Positions 20,101 to 27,816 of a DNA stretch of 39,512 nt are shown one piece after another (position 1 is the stretch's first letter; each line of letters begins with the position of its first letter). The notes under the pieces were generated by a model. That model was not told where the DNA came from and made no database searches. It saw only the letters and a program-made list of their open reading frames with translations. The DNA is from a virus: positions 1 to 39,512 of IMG/VR virus record IMGVR_UViG_3300032288_002644; one strand, given 5' to 3'. Both the position numbers and the translations under genes were made by a program.

Positions 20101-22727
20101 GCATTCCAACTAATTACTGGGCCAGTTTGATAATCATTTTCAAGTCTGCCGAAATGTAAATCTAGAACTTCTTGAGCCTGACGAATCATTTCAACGTGGG
20201 CAGCTTTGACCTCTTTGCTTCGATTTGTATATGGCTTGGGAACGGCGGCCGTTGGGTCAACTTTGCCAGATTCAACTTGTTGACGACGAAAGTCGTACTC
20301 ATCAACAAGTGTTGCGAGATTGTCCTGATACTCAAGGCTTTCTGCCAAACGCACAGCCTGGTCAATCTCGTCCACGATGACTTGACGTTCGTCGGGGGTC
20401 AACGCCATCTCGTTCTCTCGAGTGGTGCGCTCGTACTGGGCGATCGCATCCTGAACCGTCTGACGTTGCTGTTCCGACAGTCGCAGGTTTGCCTGTGCCT
20501 CGGTAACGCCAGCAAGGTCTTCGTCGCTGATGCGGTTCAGGTTGTCCACCAACGCACGGATGGTTTGCTGGGTTGCGCTCAACGCCTGCTCGGCTTCGAT
20601 CAACTGGGTGATGAGCGCACGGTTCTCGGCGGTCAGAGTGTCGCCGCGAGCCTGTAGATCGGCGATGCGTTCCTGAACGCGGGCCAGCAACGAGTCGGTC
20701 TTGCGAATGATGTTCCTGTACGAACCGGGCAGATACGCCGACGGAGTACCAACCAGCCGATCAAGGTCACCACGAATGGATTCGACGGTCTTCTTGCCCA
20801 ACAGGTCGCCGTATTGGTCGGCCAGATCATTGAGTCCGGCGACGATGGTGGCGATGTCTTCGCTTCTGGCGGTAGCCAACACCCGGTTCTCGGCCATGAC
20901 AAGCGGTCGCAATTGCGCTGGATAGATGTTCGCCGAACGCATGACATTGGGGAATGTCTGCAACAGTTGCGAATACGCCAGTTCAAACATTTGTTGGGCG
21001 ACGCCTGCCAGCGGATGATCTGCGCCGACTTCTGCCAAAGCACGGAACGCTCCGAACGGATTCTTAGCCGTGTACTTGGCGAACTCTTTCCGCAGTTCGG
21101 GTGGCAACGTGTCCAAGAATTGGACGGCAATATCGTCCATTGCCGTCAAAAGACGACGCACCTCGAGATACGGTAGACCGTTGCGATCAAACTCGTAGAA
21201 CAGAAACTCCACGACGGGCATACGACCGACGTAGGTTCCCGGCATCGGGCCACCGAGACGGTATTCGCCCGACAACTGTCCTCGAGTGAAGTCGTCACCG
21301 ATGCGCGTGTAGAACTGCATGACAGCGTCAACAGATTGGCGACCGAACTTGTCAATCGTTCCCTGAACATAGTCAACTGCATTCTGAATGTCGGCCGGGG
21401 TGAAGGAGTAGCCGATGCGCTCAAGGTCGGGGCCGACCTGTGTTGGTGTCATTTCGGCAGCGATGTCAGCGACAGACTGGCCGTTAGCCACTTCTCGCAT
21501 GATCAGTTCAATTCGACCCGTGCGGATCAGGTTGGCGACAGGTCCGGCATAGTCCGGCATCGGGCCAGCCTCAGCATCAGGGAACACAGCACTCGGTCCG
21601 AGCGTCTTGAGCCGTGATGCTTCGGTGACAATGTTTGTACGACGTGCCTCTTCGTACAACTGGTCGGTGTAAATCTTCTTGCGAGCATCTGTGATAACAC
21701 CAGCGCGACCCAATGCTCGACGCAACTGGTTCTTCAGATCATCAATTTCAACCTTGATTGCTGCGGCGTCAGCGTTCGGTTCATACAGGCGAGCGTCAGC
21801 GTCGGCGAGTTGGGCAACCAACCGTTGCACGTCGGCTGCACCTCGCGCTCGTTTCAGGTCAATGGCTTCGGTGACAGCCTGACGCAACGGGCCGACACCG
21901 TCAGTCACGCCTGCTTGGGCGATACGACCGAGGCGTGTTCCTGCACCGACCGCACCGACACTCTCGGCACCGAGCTGTCCGGCTCGAGCAGTACCACGCG
22001 CCAAAGTTCCGATTGGTTCTTCAACGAAACGTCCGGTAGTTGCAACCACCCGACCGAGACGTGGTGCGCCAGCCTTGCTGATTGCAGCACCACCACGCCC
22101 GATGACGTTTCCGGCACCAGCACCACGGCCAAGTAAAACAATGTTGCCAAGGTCTTCTAATGCGAGCGCACCAAGGTTGCCTTCGCGCCATGCCGTTGCG
22201 TAGTCAATGCCAGGTTGACCGTAATCAAACTTTCCGGCTGTCAGGAGTTCGCCTGCCCGGCCACCAGTTGTCTGAACACTTCGTCCTATTTCGGCTGCCA
22301 ACGGGAACTGGCGATGTCCGGCATACCAAATCAGGTCTGTACCTGACAGCCCCATCGCACGACCGCGGGCAAGATCGGTTTCAAGGCGCGACGTGTACGG
22401 GTCTTTGCCAGTAATCGCCTCAACACCCTCGGATGCTAGATCGACTGCACCTTCAAGCAGACCGCCGCCGGTTTGCAATGCTTTGCCAACAAACACGGGT
22501 GCTTGGGCGATCATGCCAGCGGTAAAACGAATTGGCGATGTGATCAGGTTGCTGATGATCCCGCCGCCACCATCGTCGTCTTTCTTCTTATTTGTATTTC
22601 CTTCATAGACGGCTCGTTTTGACGGCGGCAAAAGTCGAGGTCCACCAATAGTTGTTCCCGAAGGTGACGGTGGTTGGGCAACTTGGCTGCGGTATGCACC
22701 AAGCAGATCATCTGCGGTCATACTCAT
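17157..22727 (-). CDS. Giant internal virion (ejection) protein, 1856 aa
   Basis: At 5.57 kb this gene is 14 percent of the genome. The N-terminal region has amphipathic or hydrophobic stretches (residues about 57-105, and a Gly/Ala-rich part near 180-225). The middle is long and helical, Gln/Arg/Glu-rich. Near residues 1597-1612 lies FEKNVARNIYPFWSWLRYI, a block seen near the ends of other giant podovirus ejection or polyvalent proteins. Together with the adaptor and nozzle genes this suggests a protein injected with the DNA to build a channel. A tape-measure protein is the alternative, but no tail-tube genes are present. Codon and base use shift in the middle (see findings). Confidence 0.65.
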   Translation of the reverse strand: MSMTADDLLGAYRSQVAQPPSPSGTTIGGPRLLPPSKRAVYEGNTNKKKDDDGGGGIISNLITSPIRFTAGMIAQAPVFVGKALQTGGGLLEGAVDLASEGVEAITGKDPYTSRLETDLARGRAMGLSGTDLIWYAGHRQFPLAAEIGRSVQTTGGRAGELLTAGKFDYGQPGIDYATAWREGNLGALALEDLGNIVLLGRGAGAGNVIGRGGAAISKAGAPRLGRVVATTGRFVEEPIGTLARGTARAGQLGAESVGAVGAGTRLGRIAQAGVTDGVGPLRQAVTEAIDLKRARGAADVQRLVAQLADADARLYEPNADAAAIKVEIDDLKNQLRRALGRAGVITDARKKIYTDQLYEEARRTNIVTEASRLKTLGPSAVFPDAEAGPMPDYAGPVANLIRTGRIELIMREVANGQSVADIAAEMTPTQVGPDLERIGYSFTPADIQNAVDYVQGTIDKFGRQSVDAVMQFYTRIGDDFTRGQLSGEYRLGGPMPGTYVGRMPVVEFLFYEFDRNGLPYLEVRRLLTAMDDIAVQFLDTLPPELRKEFAKYTAKNPFGAFRALAEVGADHPLAGVAQQMFELAYSQLLQTFPNVMRSANIYPAQLRPLVMAENRVLATARSEDIATIVAGLNDLADQYGDLLGKKTVESIRGDLDRLVGTPSAYLPGSYRNIIRKTDSLLARVQERIADLQARGDTLTAENRALITQLIEAEQALSATQQTIRALVDNLNRISDEDLAGVTEAQANLRLSEQQRQTVQDAIAQYERTTRENEMALTPDERQVIVDEIDQAVRLAESLEYQDNLATLVDEYDFRRQQVESGKVDPTAAVPKPYTNRSKEVKAAHVEMIRQAQEVLDLHFGRLENDYQTGPVISWNAWARDTNMSGMTVRDMVINEFGRYMRLEEAELLADMWGNQFVYDYDPYNIQNDRGVGADGIDDWVQIKRTVGLDTTAGERADVPQGPRSSGSTAKADEWSSYLEAYAQVHLAEQKLKQIKKLRLYEVADEMNRSRDRQDFETSGYSLPLLARTIAYITNPNLLTADLRLRDRFVTEMETGVPYEGATPRLIPIPKELLENLRRADRDVTKQEQTVARLRREGTAEQRRVVRARLKGVGKIVDQPDGTVEGQMLKGPQTKAEGEIEQLRNKDLYQQNKLAEIRQQYETDVALAQGITDVRAGATAVERYMAQPFGPQLLGPESQVGYLPAGLPTTARGATRVMTELRSEGAAPQVKSPVEQMRTSDLMPLRLDDMIKRFDEIFNVVGRNKILEDIVTDPRFSITMSRLVDAETLKAITEEAQQQVEQQGLIRTPGQIETEVRKQVGIRLAEIARRAGYEPISPVKVDPETGAHEALGDLMVTVLDELVDPNTILMRIGLRENLTQQFVPRDSASKNPIIQTVNDSIGKVTSGWKATVLPFSARWQVGDLVSNVLNGWARGEVPPAELIQRMMAVDALLTSSAKRLDALRGSVPNTLISTLLGAGLQARGVRDFDIQQMRGLNPRAAIADYQLRGPIPGLRDTRGFQMFPGFREKSFRFNEYQNTVARAATAMYKLEQTLTAKGRTLDEVTPYNYIDDAEIRDAVNKAVRETNDALGAFTELSPFEKNVARNIYPFWSWLRYINKAAAKMAIDSPDRVLFAAALGSIATSPEQEGLFQFLEGTVPALGFFFDLSFLNPYQDALLFQPNPIRAVGEQAMSVSPAIAFPAKVANAILYYGGGVQVPFPGSDVQRPGYLEGRQSATTRSLGDFVGEIGYAGLTTFGGPFRNILTYGPTGSRIPGTDVALGNVQRFPQGSARTTGPYSVQRLGPVASRLGGLFGTFGLPRPIIEQDVAYEQATLQSIKDIEAQQRRERERILSRINP

Positions 22728-22733
22728 GGCAGG

Positions 22734-23924
22734 TTAGCCCTCAAACGTGAAGGAGTATTGACGCAAGATGTCAAGCAGAATCTGGGCGCGAATCGGGTCT
22801 CCGGTCTTCTCAAGGTAGTCTCGCGCCATTGAGTTAGCCGCCTCCTCCGCACTTGCGTAACCCTCATCGTTGGTTGATAATGCATCTCGATAAGTGGTGA
22901 CGCTCTCCAAGAATTGATTGTCGGCCATTACTTCTCGAGCCAAATCAGGATTCACGCCACTTATTGAAGACGGGGAAACACCGTATGATTGTTCAAGCAA
23001 TGAATCGTCGGTCATGGTGTTCTCGTAGGAACCCAACGCCTTGTTGATCTGATACTGCCGGAACTCTTCGGGCGACAATTGTTGGGCGAGAATCTCGTCG
23101 GTGCTGAGGCCGGTGTTGTAGCCCATTGCACGAAGTTGGGCATCCTGAATTGCCTGTTGCTGGCTCGCATAACCAAGGTCGGTTTGTGCGCCAAACAATC
23201 CACTTGCAAGCATCGGGTCGTAGCCGTATCGGCTGACAGCGATCTGTTGCGCCAACTGCGATGGCGTGAACGAACCTAACGCTTCACCAATTGATCGAGC
23301 TGGGGCAACTTGCTGGGCGACATCAGATTGAAATCGGCGTTGGATTGGAGTTTCAAGGGCAGTCAATTCGGCTTGACGTGAACCTTGTTGATCCTCCAAT
23401 GCGGACTTCAGTTTGGCTCGCGCTGACATTTCTGCAAGTTTCTTTGCAAGAAGCCGACCCTGAAACTCTTCCTTTGTGGGGGGTGCAACAACGGTTGACA
23501 AGTCCGGCATGAAATCCCGCATTTGCGTTTCTCTCAACGCTTGGCCAGCCTGTTGGACTTCCGCACTCGGCTGATAGTTGTAGCGGTACTTTGATGCGAT
23601 TGCAGATCGACTTTGTGCGATGTCTTTGCCTGACTCATATTCAAGTTCTGCATATCGAGCCGCAGCCAATTCCTGCGCTTGACGAGCAAGATCAGCGATG
23701 GCATACGCCTGACCCGTAATGGCTGCCTGCCCATAGCCTGCGGTCGGGAAGCCGCCGTATTTCATGCCGTAGCCGGGGGCTTGACCGCCGATCAGAAAGT
23801 TGGCGAGTGTTGAGGCGTCAATCGGGGGAGGCTGATTCGGCGGTGCTTTGACATAGGTGCCAACACCAGCACGTCGAGCCACATCCTCAATCGTTACGCC
23901 TTGGGGGCCGGTGCGCGGTGCCAT
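22734..23924 (-). CDS. Internal virion protein, helical, 396 aa
   Basis: After a Pro-rich start (PNQPPPIDAST) the protein is almost entirely helical and rich in Ala, Gln and Ser, with repeated AQ/QA segments (RQAQELAAARYAELEY, QQAIQDAQLRA). It lies between the 160-residue protein and the giant ejection protein with minimal spacing, the arrangement of T7-like internal core proteins. No enzymatic motif was found. Role inferred from position. Confidence 0.55.
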   Translation of the reverse strand: MAPRTGPQGVTIEDVARRAGVGTYVKAPPNQPPPIDASTLANFLIGGQAPGYGMKYGGFPTAGYGQAAITGQAYAIADLARQAQELAAARYAELEYESGKDIAQSRSAIASKYRYNYQPSAEVQQAGQALRETQMRDFMPDLSTVVAPPTKEEFQGRLLAKKLAEMSARAKLKSALEDQQGSRQAELTALETPIQRRFQSDVAQQVAPARSIGEALGSFTPSQLAQQIAVSRYGYDPMLASGLFGAQTDLGYASQQQAIQDAQLRAMGYNTGLSTDEILAQQLSPEEFRQYQINKALGSYENTMTDDSLLEQSYGVSPSSISGVNPDLAREVMADNQFLESVTTYRDALSTNDEGYASAEEAANSMARDYLEKTGDPIRAQILLDILRQYSFTFEG

Positions 23925-24406
23925 CAGCCGAACCTTGCGTTCAGGTTTTGCATTTTGCCTGTGCCGACACGGGTCGGCTTCACGGGTGTCGTAGCCTTTG
24001 CCGTCGTCGGGAACGGACCTTTGAAGATGTCGCCGACCGGGGGCTTGGCCGGTTCGGGCGTCAGGTACGCAAGCAAGTCTTGTAGCGACGGAATGTACTG
24101 ACCGCTGTACGGATCAAAGCCACCGCCAGTACCAGAACCTCGTCGAGCCTCACGCGCTTTCCTGACCAGAATGTCACCGAGACCGGTGGCGTAGTTCTGC
24201 ATGGCGTTCGCTTGGGCGATACCGGCTGTCATCTGAGGGTTGTACACCTCTTTGAACCGATCCTCATACATGGACAGCGTGTCGCCGTATGGGGCGAGGC
24301 GAGCGGTAGCAGCGTCACGGGCGCGTTGTTCCATTTGAGCCAGCAACGTGGCTGTCTGTGCGCTTCGATCAGCGATCTGCTGGGCGAGTTCCTGTGCTGT
24401 TGCCAT
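23924..24406 (-). CDS. Internal virion protein candidate, 160 aa
   Basis: The first 100 residues are Ala/Gln-rich helix (AQELAQQIADRSAQTATLL). The rest is Gly/Pro/Thr-rich and probably flexible. Its ends share single bases with both neighbouring genes (TGATG), so it is translated with the other ejection-cluster proteins. Function by context only. Confidence 0.5.
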   Translation of the reverse strand: MATAQELAQQIADRSAQTATLLAQMEQRARDAATARLAPYGDTLSMYEDRFKEVYNPQMTAGIAQANAMQNYATGLGDILVRKAREARRGSGTGGGFDPYSGQYIPSLQDLLAYLTPEPAKPPVGDIFKGPFPTTAKATTPVKPTRVGTGKMQNLNARFG

Positions 24407-24930
24407 CAGCGTTTACCTGACCAGCCGATACCACGAACCGGTCGTGTCGTGCCGTATAGACCGGTGGTTGCGAATGTCGGAGTTTGCTTGGCACCGGTTG
24501 CTTGAACCTTGTTCGCATTCATCAACTTGCCGAGGCCAGCGAAGTCCACCTTCGAGAAGTCGTACTGCGGTGCGTTGCCCGTCGGAGTGGTCGTTGTCGT
24601 AGAAGGTGTGCCACCGGACGATCCGCTACCGGCTTGCAGGGCGGCCAACTGTCCAGCAAGAGTCATGTCAGCCTGGTTGTACGCACCAAGCTTGGTCATC
24701 TCTGCCGCAGTCTTGGCGGCTTCTTCTTCGGCGGTCATCTCCGTTCGTGCCGTATTCGCTTCACCGGAACGCAGGATGCCTCGAGACTCTAAGTTGGTTT
24801 CCAAACGACGATTGGCGATACCGAACCGGCGGCCAAGGTCAGCCAACGCCATGTTGTAGGCGATGTCCGCATTCTCTTTGGCGAGTTGTGCCTGCTTGTC
24901 GTAGTAGGCGCGAGTTGATTCGTAGGCCAT
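24406..24930 (-). CDS. Internal virion protein candidate, 174 aa
   Basis: A helical N-terminus (YYDKQAQLAKENADIAYNMA) carries RRLETNLESRGILRSGEANTA, a pattern common in the first protein of podovirus ejection clusters. A Ser/Thr/Gly linker (about 105-125) leads to a Gly-rich end. It is the first of four consecutive genes of this kind. No catalytic motif. Role inferred. Confidence 0.5.
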   Translation of the reverse strand: MAYESTRAYYDKQAQLAKENADIAYNMALADLGRRFGIANRRLETNLESRGILRSGEANTARTEMTAEEEAAKTAAEMTKLGAYNQADMTLAGQLAALQAGSGSSGGTPSTTTTTPTGNAPQYDFSKVDFAGLGKLMNANKVQATGAKQTPTFATTGLYGTTRPVRGIGWSGKR

Positions 24931-24948
24931 AGAAGTCTCCGGTGAGTC

Positions 24949-25197
24949 CTACGGCTGTCCAGCCTTCGGTCGTTTCCGCACCACTTTAGCAGGTGCTGGG
25001 CTGTGTGCAGGGCCATTGATGTGATCGGTCAGGTCGTAGCGCACCTGTCGAATGTCTTTGCGAATCTCCGACGACACCAGATCGAGGCGATCCATCACGT
25101 TGTTGTGGTCACGCTGGTTTTCTTTGCGACCCTTCTCGACGAGGATGGCGACGATGGTGAACGCACCACCGATCAGGGCGACCAGCACCGCTTCCAT
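24949..25197 (-). CDS. Holin-like single-pass membrane protein, 82 aa
   Basis: The start is the ATG at 25197, sharing a base with the endolysin stop (TGATG). One hydrophobic segment (residues 3-20, AVLVALIGGAFTIVAILV) is followed by a charged coiled-coil tail and a very basic end (KVVRKRPKAGQP). Direct coupling to the endolysin and this topology fit a small holin or a lysis regulator. The two-helix protein at 26180-26488 is the other holin candidate. Confidence 0.6.
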   Translation of the reverse strand: MEAVLVALIGGAFTIVAILVEKGRKENQRDHNNVMDRLDLVSSEIRKDIRQVRYDLTDHINGPAHSPAPAKVVRKRPKAGQP

Positions 25198-25931
25198 CAG
25201 CCGAACATCTTCTTCCAGGTGACCGGCCCGACGATGCCGTCGGCGGCGATGTTGTGGGCGAACTGCCATTCTTTGACGCGATGCTCGGTCTTGGGGCCGA
25301 AGTCGCCGTCAGTCTTGACGCTTCCGACAACAGCCTGAACCAACGCCACTTCGGGACCCTTGGAGCCGAGCTTGACCGGTTTGCCCGGATAGTCAAACCT
25401 CAGACCACCTTCAGGGGCTGGAGCCGGTGCCGGTGCCGGTGCCGGTGCGCCGCCGAGGCTGGCGAACGCCTGCTCGTAGTAGGCCGGATCGTCGGCATGG
25501 GCTGGTGCGATTTCAACGTGGAACCAGTCGCCACCGGGGGCTGATCCGATGGACGGCTTCTTATAGGTTGTCCACACAGCCTTGTCGCAACGCCATCCGC
25601 GTCCGTGCGGTGCAGGCCAGTAGTCGTGGATTTCTTCGACCAAGAACAGTTCGGCGTTGGCAACCCAGAAGTCCACAACCTGACAGGCGACGGCGTAGTC
25701 ACCGAAACCTTTGGTCTTGTTTTTGCGCCATGAGAGGTCGGCGGCTCGACCTGTGCCGTGAACGGACGGCTTCGGGGTGGCGAGGTTCGGGTTCTTCATG
25801 TTGCGAACCGACCATGTGCCGTTGTTCCACACGCCGTTGTTGAAATGTTTGATGGTGAGTTCAACGAATTTCTCGAGACCGGCTCGTTTGCCGGAGGCGT
25901 TGCCGTCGAATCCTGTGTATTTGCGTCCCAT
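25197..25931 (-). CDS. Endolysin: M15-like peptidase plus peptidoglycan-binding domain, 244 aa
   Basis: It degrades the host wall at lysis. The N-terminal domain has the zinc-ligand pattern of M15/VanY-type peptidases, HGTGRAAD (His58, Asp65) and DWFHVEI (His138). An Ala-Pro linker (163-173, about five AP units) leads to a PG_binding_1 domain (186-241) with KLGSKGPEVALVQ and DGIVGPVTWKKMFG. There is no signal peptide, so release needs a holin, and holin-like genes are adjacent. It is full length with motifs intact. Confidence 0.88.
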   Translation of the reverse strand: MGRKYTGFDGNASGKRAGLEKFVELTIKHFNNGVWNNGTWSVRNMKNPNLATPKPSVHGTGRAADLSWRKNKTKGFGDYAVACQVVDFWVANAELFLVEEIHDYWPAPHGRGWRCDKAVWTTYKKPSIGSAPGGDWFHVEIAPAHADDPAYYEQAFASLGGAPAPAPAPAPAPEGGLRFDYPGKPVKLGSKGPEVALVQAVVGSVKTDGDFGPKTEHRVKEWQFAHNIAADGIVGPVTWKKMFG

Positions 25932-25958
25932 TCTGAGAACGCTAGCAGGTGATTCTGG

Positions 25959-26165
25959 TCAGTTGTCCACAGTTGTCGCCCGAACGAACATATAGGCGTT
26001 GTCGGGGAGGACTTCCTGCAAGGTCTTCATCACGTCGTAAACCACTTGTTCGCCACCCGAAATGGGGGTTTCGTCACCTTCGTGGGGTGACTTATAGCCA
26101 GGTATCTCCGGTGGCAGATGGTCGACGCTGATAGCGAGAACGAGTGTGGCTCGGACGGTGGGCAT
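25959..26165 (-). CDS. Small protein, 68 aa, unknown function
   Basis: The ATG follows AGGAG with seven-base spacing. The protein begins with a beta-like strand (TVRATLVLAISV), a Pro/Gly loop, a helix (EQVVYDVMKTLQEVL) and another strand (AYMFVRATTV), a compact alpha/beta layout. It lies between endolysin and membrane genes, so a lysis-related or neutral passenger role is possible. No family recognised. Confidence 0.5.
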   Translation of the reverse strand: MPTVRATLVLAISVDHLPPEIPGYKSPHEGDETPISGGEQVVYDVMKTLQEVLPDNAYMFVRATTVDN

Positions 26166-26179
26166 TGGCAGGCTCCTTG

Positions 26180-26488
26180 TCAGTTGTCTTTGCGATTGCC
26201 TCTTGTGGCAACGATGCCGACGGCGGCACCTACCAAGGTGTAGCAGATCGGACCGAGGATTTCAAGCATCGCTTTATCGTTGGGCGATTGGGCGTCCAAC
26301 GGCTGAACGACGAACAGCAGTCCCCACAGCATGGTGACGACGATCAGACCGACGATGACGATCAGCCCGATACCAACGTAGTACCGGAGTCGAGCGTCCA
26401 GCTCTTCGGCTGTCATGCGTTCTTTACGGGGTCGGGGAGACATCCGTTCCCTCACATTCGGCTGTTCCGGCGTTGGCTGGGTTGTCAC
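26180..26488 (-). CDS. Two-helix membrane protein, holin candidate, 102 aa
   Basis: The start is GTG at 26488. A polar, basic N-terminus (about 35 residues) is followed by membrane segments at about 38-62 (VGIGLIVIVGLIVVTMLWGLLFV) and 79-95 (GPICYTLVGAAVGIVA), separated by AQSPNDKAMLE. The SPNDKA loop with flanking helices is a pattern I know from small phage membrane proteins in lysis regions. Two helices with both ends in the cytoplasm fit a class II holin. It overlaps the hidden lipoprotein gene out of frame by 65 bases. Confidence 0.6.
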   Translation of the reverse strand: MTTQPTPEQPNVRERMSPRPRKERMTAEELDARLRYYVGIGLIVIVGLIVVTMLWGLLFVVQPLDAQSPNDKAMLEILGPICYTLVGAAVGIVATRGNRKDN

Positions 26489-26579
26489 AAGGGTACCTGT
26501 ACCTATCTGAACATTGGCTCAATACGGCACAAACTAGCACCACAAGTGCGCTGGAAAGTGCCTTTCGCGTCAAAGTCAT
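26424..26579 (-). CDS. 51-residue lipoprotein with a YRYPC motif
   Basis: A frame from the ATG at 26579 to TAA at 26424 encodes a signal peptide (TRKALSSALVVLVCAVLSQC) with a lipobox-like end, then SDRYRYPCDNPANAGTAEC. The C-x3-YRYPC-x2-PAN order is shared with small lipoproteins in lysis regions of many podoviruses and cyanophages. It lies between two membrane protein genes and overlaps the holin candidate out of frame, reminiscent of nested spanin genes. The Shine-Dalgarno site is weak; coupling to the stop at 26589 may suffice. Confidence 0.7.
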   Translation of the reverse strand: MTLTRKALSSALVVLVCAVLSQCSDRYRYPCDNPANAGTAECEGTDVSPTP

Positions 26580-26588
26580 GGCAACAGT

Positions 26589-26750
26589 CTAGTCGTCGGA
26601 CAGCATCTGCGAACCGATGTAGAAGCCAATACTGGCCAGCGAGATGATCAGAGCCTGTGTCCGAGTTTCACCGGACAGGGTGATCAGCACCAGTCCGAGG
26701 GAACCAGCCATTACGCCGGTTTCGATGACGATCTTGGGGAATCGCTTCAT
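26589..26750 (-). CDS. 53-residue membrane protein
   Basis: The ATG at 26750 follows AGGAGAACTAA and overlaps the upstream stop (ATGA). Two hydrophobic segments are present (GVMAGSLGLVLITL and ALIISLASIGFYIG), separated by SGETRTQ, giving a small hairpin membrane protein. It lies between the Thr-rich secreted protein and the lipoprotein. Possible holin or antiholin; not assigned. Confidence 0.65.
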   Translation of the reverse strand: MKRFPKIVIETGVMAGSLGLVLITLSGETRTQALIISLASIGFYIGSQMLSDD

Positions 26751-27799
26751 TTAGTTCTCCTGCTTGTTGGGGTGGGGATAGCGACCAGGGTGGTGGCAGT
26801 TACCGCAACGAGGGTTCGGCGCGTCCCCACAGGGACGGTCGACCCGACAGGGACGTAGGTATCGAACTGGCCGGAGAACACGTCCACTTGGGACTCAAAC
26901 TCTTCTTTCACGTCGTCGGGTGCTTCCGACAGGACGGCTGACAGTTCGGCGGCTTGTTCGTCGGTCAGTTCGGCTCCGGCGATCTCGGCGATCAACTCCA
27001 CCACCTCGGTTTCTGACAGGTCGTCAAAAACGGTGGGGTCTGCTAAGACGCTGGTCAGAGGCTCATTCTGCGTCGGGCTGGTGGTTGGTGGGGTGGTTGG
27101 CTCTGGCTCGGAGGTAGGCGTCGAGGTAGGCGACAAGATAGGCGGGGTCGTAGTCGTCGAGGTCGGCGATGCGAGGCTTGTCGTAGGTGCCGAAGAGCTG
27201 GTCGTAGTAGTTGATGGCGCGACTGTAGAGGTCGTTGGGATCGTCGGAGACGAAGTGGACGTGGAGGGTTCCGTCGGGGGCGTCGTGGCAGGGACAGTCG
27301 TTTCGGGGACAGTAGTAGTAGTTGTCGTCGTTGATGTCGTGGATGTTGTTGTTTCCGGCCATGTTGTGGTGGTCTCCTCGGGCAGGGTGGTGGTTGTTTC
27401 TGGAACGGTACTGGTTGTGCTTGTTGTGGTGGTGGATGGGGCAACAGGGGTGGTGGCGGTGTCCAGCGTGTACGACGACCCGTACCAGGCGTCAGGGTTT
27501 CCGCAGCAGACACCGGTGCGGAGCCGGTATTGCCCTGGCTGGACAGGAACGTTCAGGTACGAGTCCAGCCCGTAGTAGTCGTCGTTCTGGGCGACGAGAA
27601 CACCGTCGGAGTCGTACAGCCACAGCATCGAGTCAATACCGTTCTGAATGGCGTAGGTGCGAATAGTGAAGACTGACGGTTCGTCGAACGAGAAGTAGAT
27701 GTCTGTCGGGCCGGTGACGGTGATGACTTCAGCGCGAGCAGGCTGAACCCACGCCAGCAGGCACACAATCAGGACGGATATACGCGGTACAAATCTCAC
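26747..27799 (-). CDS. Secreted Thr-rich protein with a PPC-like domain, 350 aa
   Basis: A signal peptide (residues 1-23, cleavage after ARA) precedes a beta domain whose YDSDGVLVAQNDDYYGLDSYL and PGQYRL are the hallmarks of bacterial pre-peptidase C-terminal (PPC) domains. Residues about 118-250 are an extreme Thr/Ser/Pro linker. The C-terminal 100 residues have an acidic helix pair (LSETEVVELIAEIAGAELTD), then YVPVGSTVPVGTRRTLVAV. Both ends resemble secreted proteins of Acidimicrobiia, so host origin is likely. It could be a virion or surface decoration protein, or a host-modifying factor. It opens the lysis cluster. Confidence 0.7.
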   Translation of the reverse strand: MRFVPRISVLIVCLLAWVQPARAEVITVTGPTDIYFSFDEPSVFTIRTYAIQNGIDSMLWLYDSDGVLVAQNDDYYGLDSYLNVPVQPGQYRLRTGVCCGNPDAWYGSSYTLDTATTPVAPSTTTTSTTSTVPETTTTLPEETTTTWPETTTSTTSTTTTTTTVPETTVPATTPPTEPSTSTSSPTIPTTSTVAPSTTTTSSSAPTTSLASPTSTTTTPPILSPTSTPTSEPEPTTPPTTSPTQNEPLTSVLADPTVFDDLSETEVVELIAEIAGAELTDEQAAELSAVLSEAPDDVKEEFESQVDVFSGQFDTYVPVGSTVPVGTRRTLVAVTATTLVAIPTPTSRRTK

Positions 27800-27816
27800 C
27801 GCACAACTCTACACCG

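Noticed and set aside
17157-22727. Reading the giant protein as a tape-measure protein
   Set aside because: No tail tube, sheath, baseplate or tail-terminator genes were recognised, and adaptor, nozzle and spike genes point to a short tail. The possibility is not fully closed.
25420-25455. Short tandem repeat GCCGGT resembling a microsatellite
   Set aside because: It encodes the Ala-Pro linker of the endolysin, a common low-complexity hinge between enzyme and wall-binding domains.
27063-27362. A 99-codon minus-strand frame nested in the Thr-rich linker, rich in Asn, Asp, Tyr and His, with GAGGAG upstream of its ATG
   Set aside because: Shifting ACN (Thr) codons by one base gives NAC codons, which encode Asn, Asp, Tyr and His. 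The protein-like look and the constant C in third position follow from the poly-Thr coding of the real gene.
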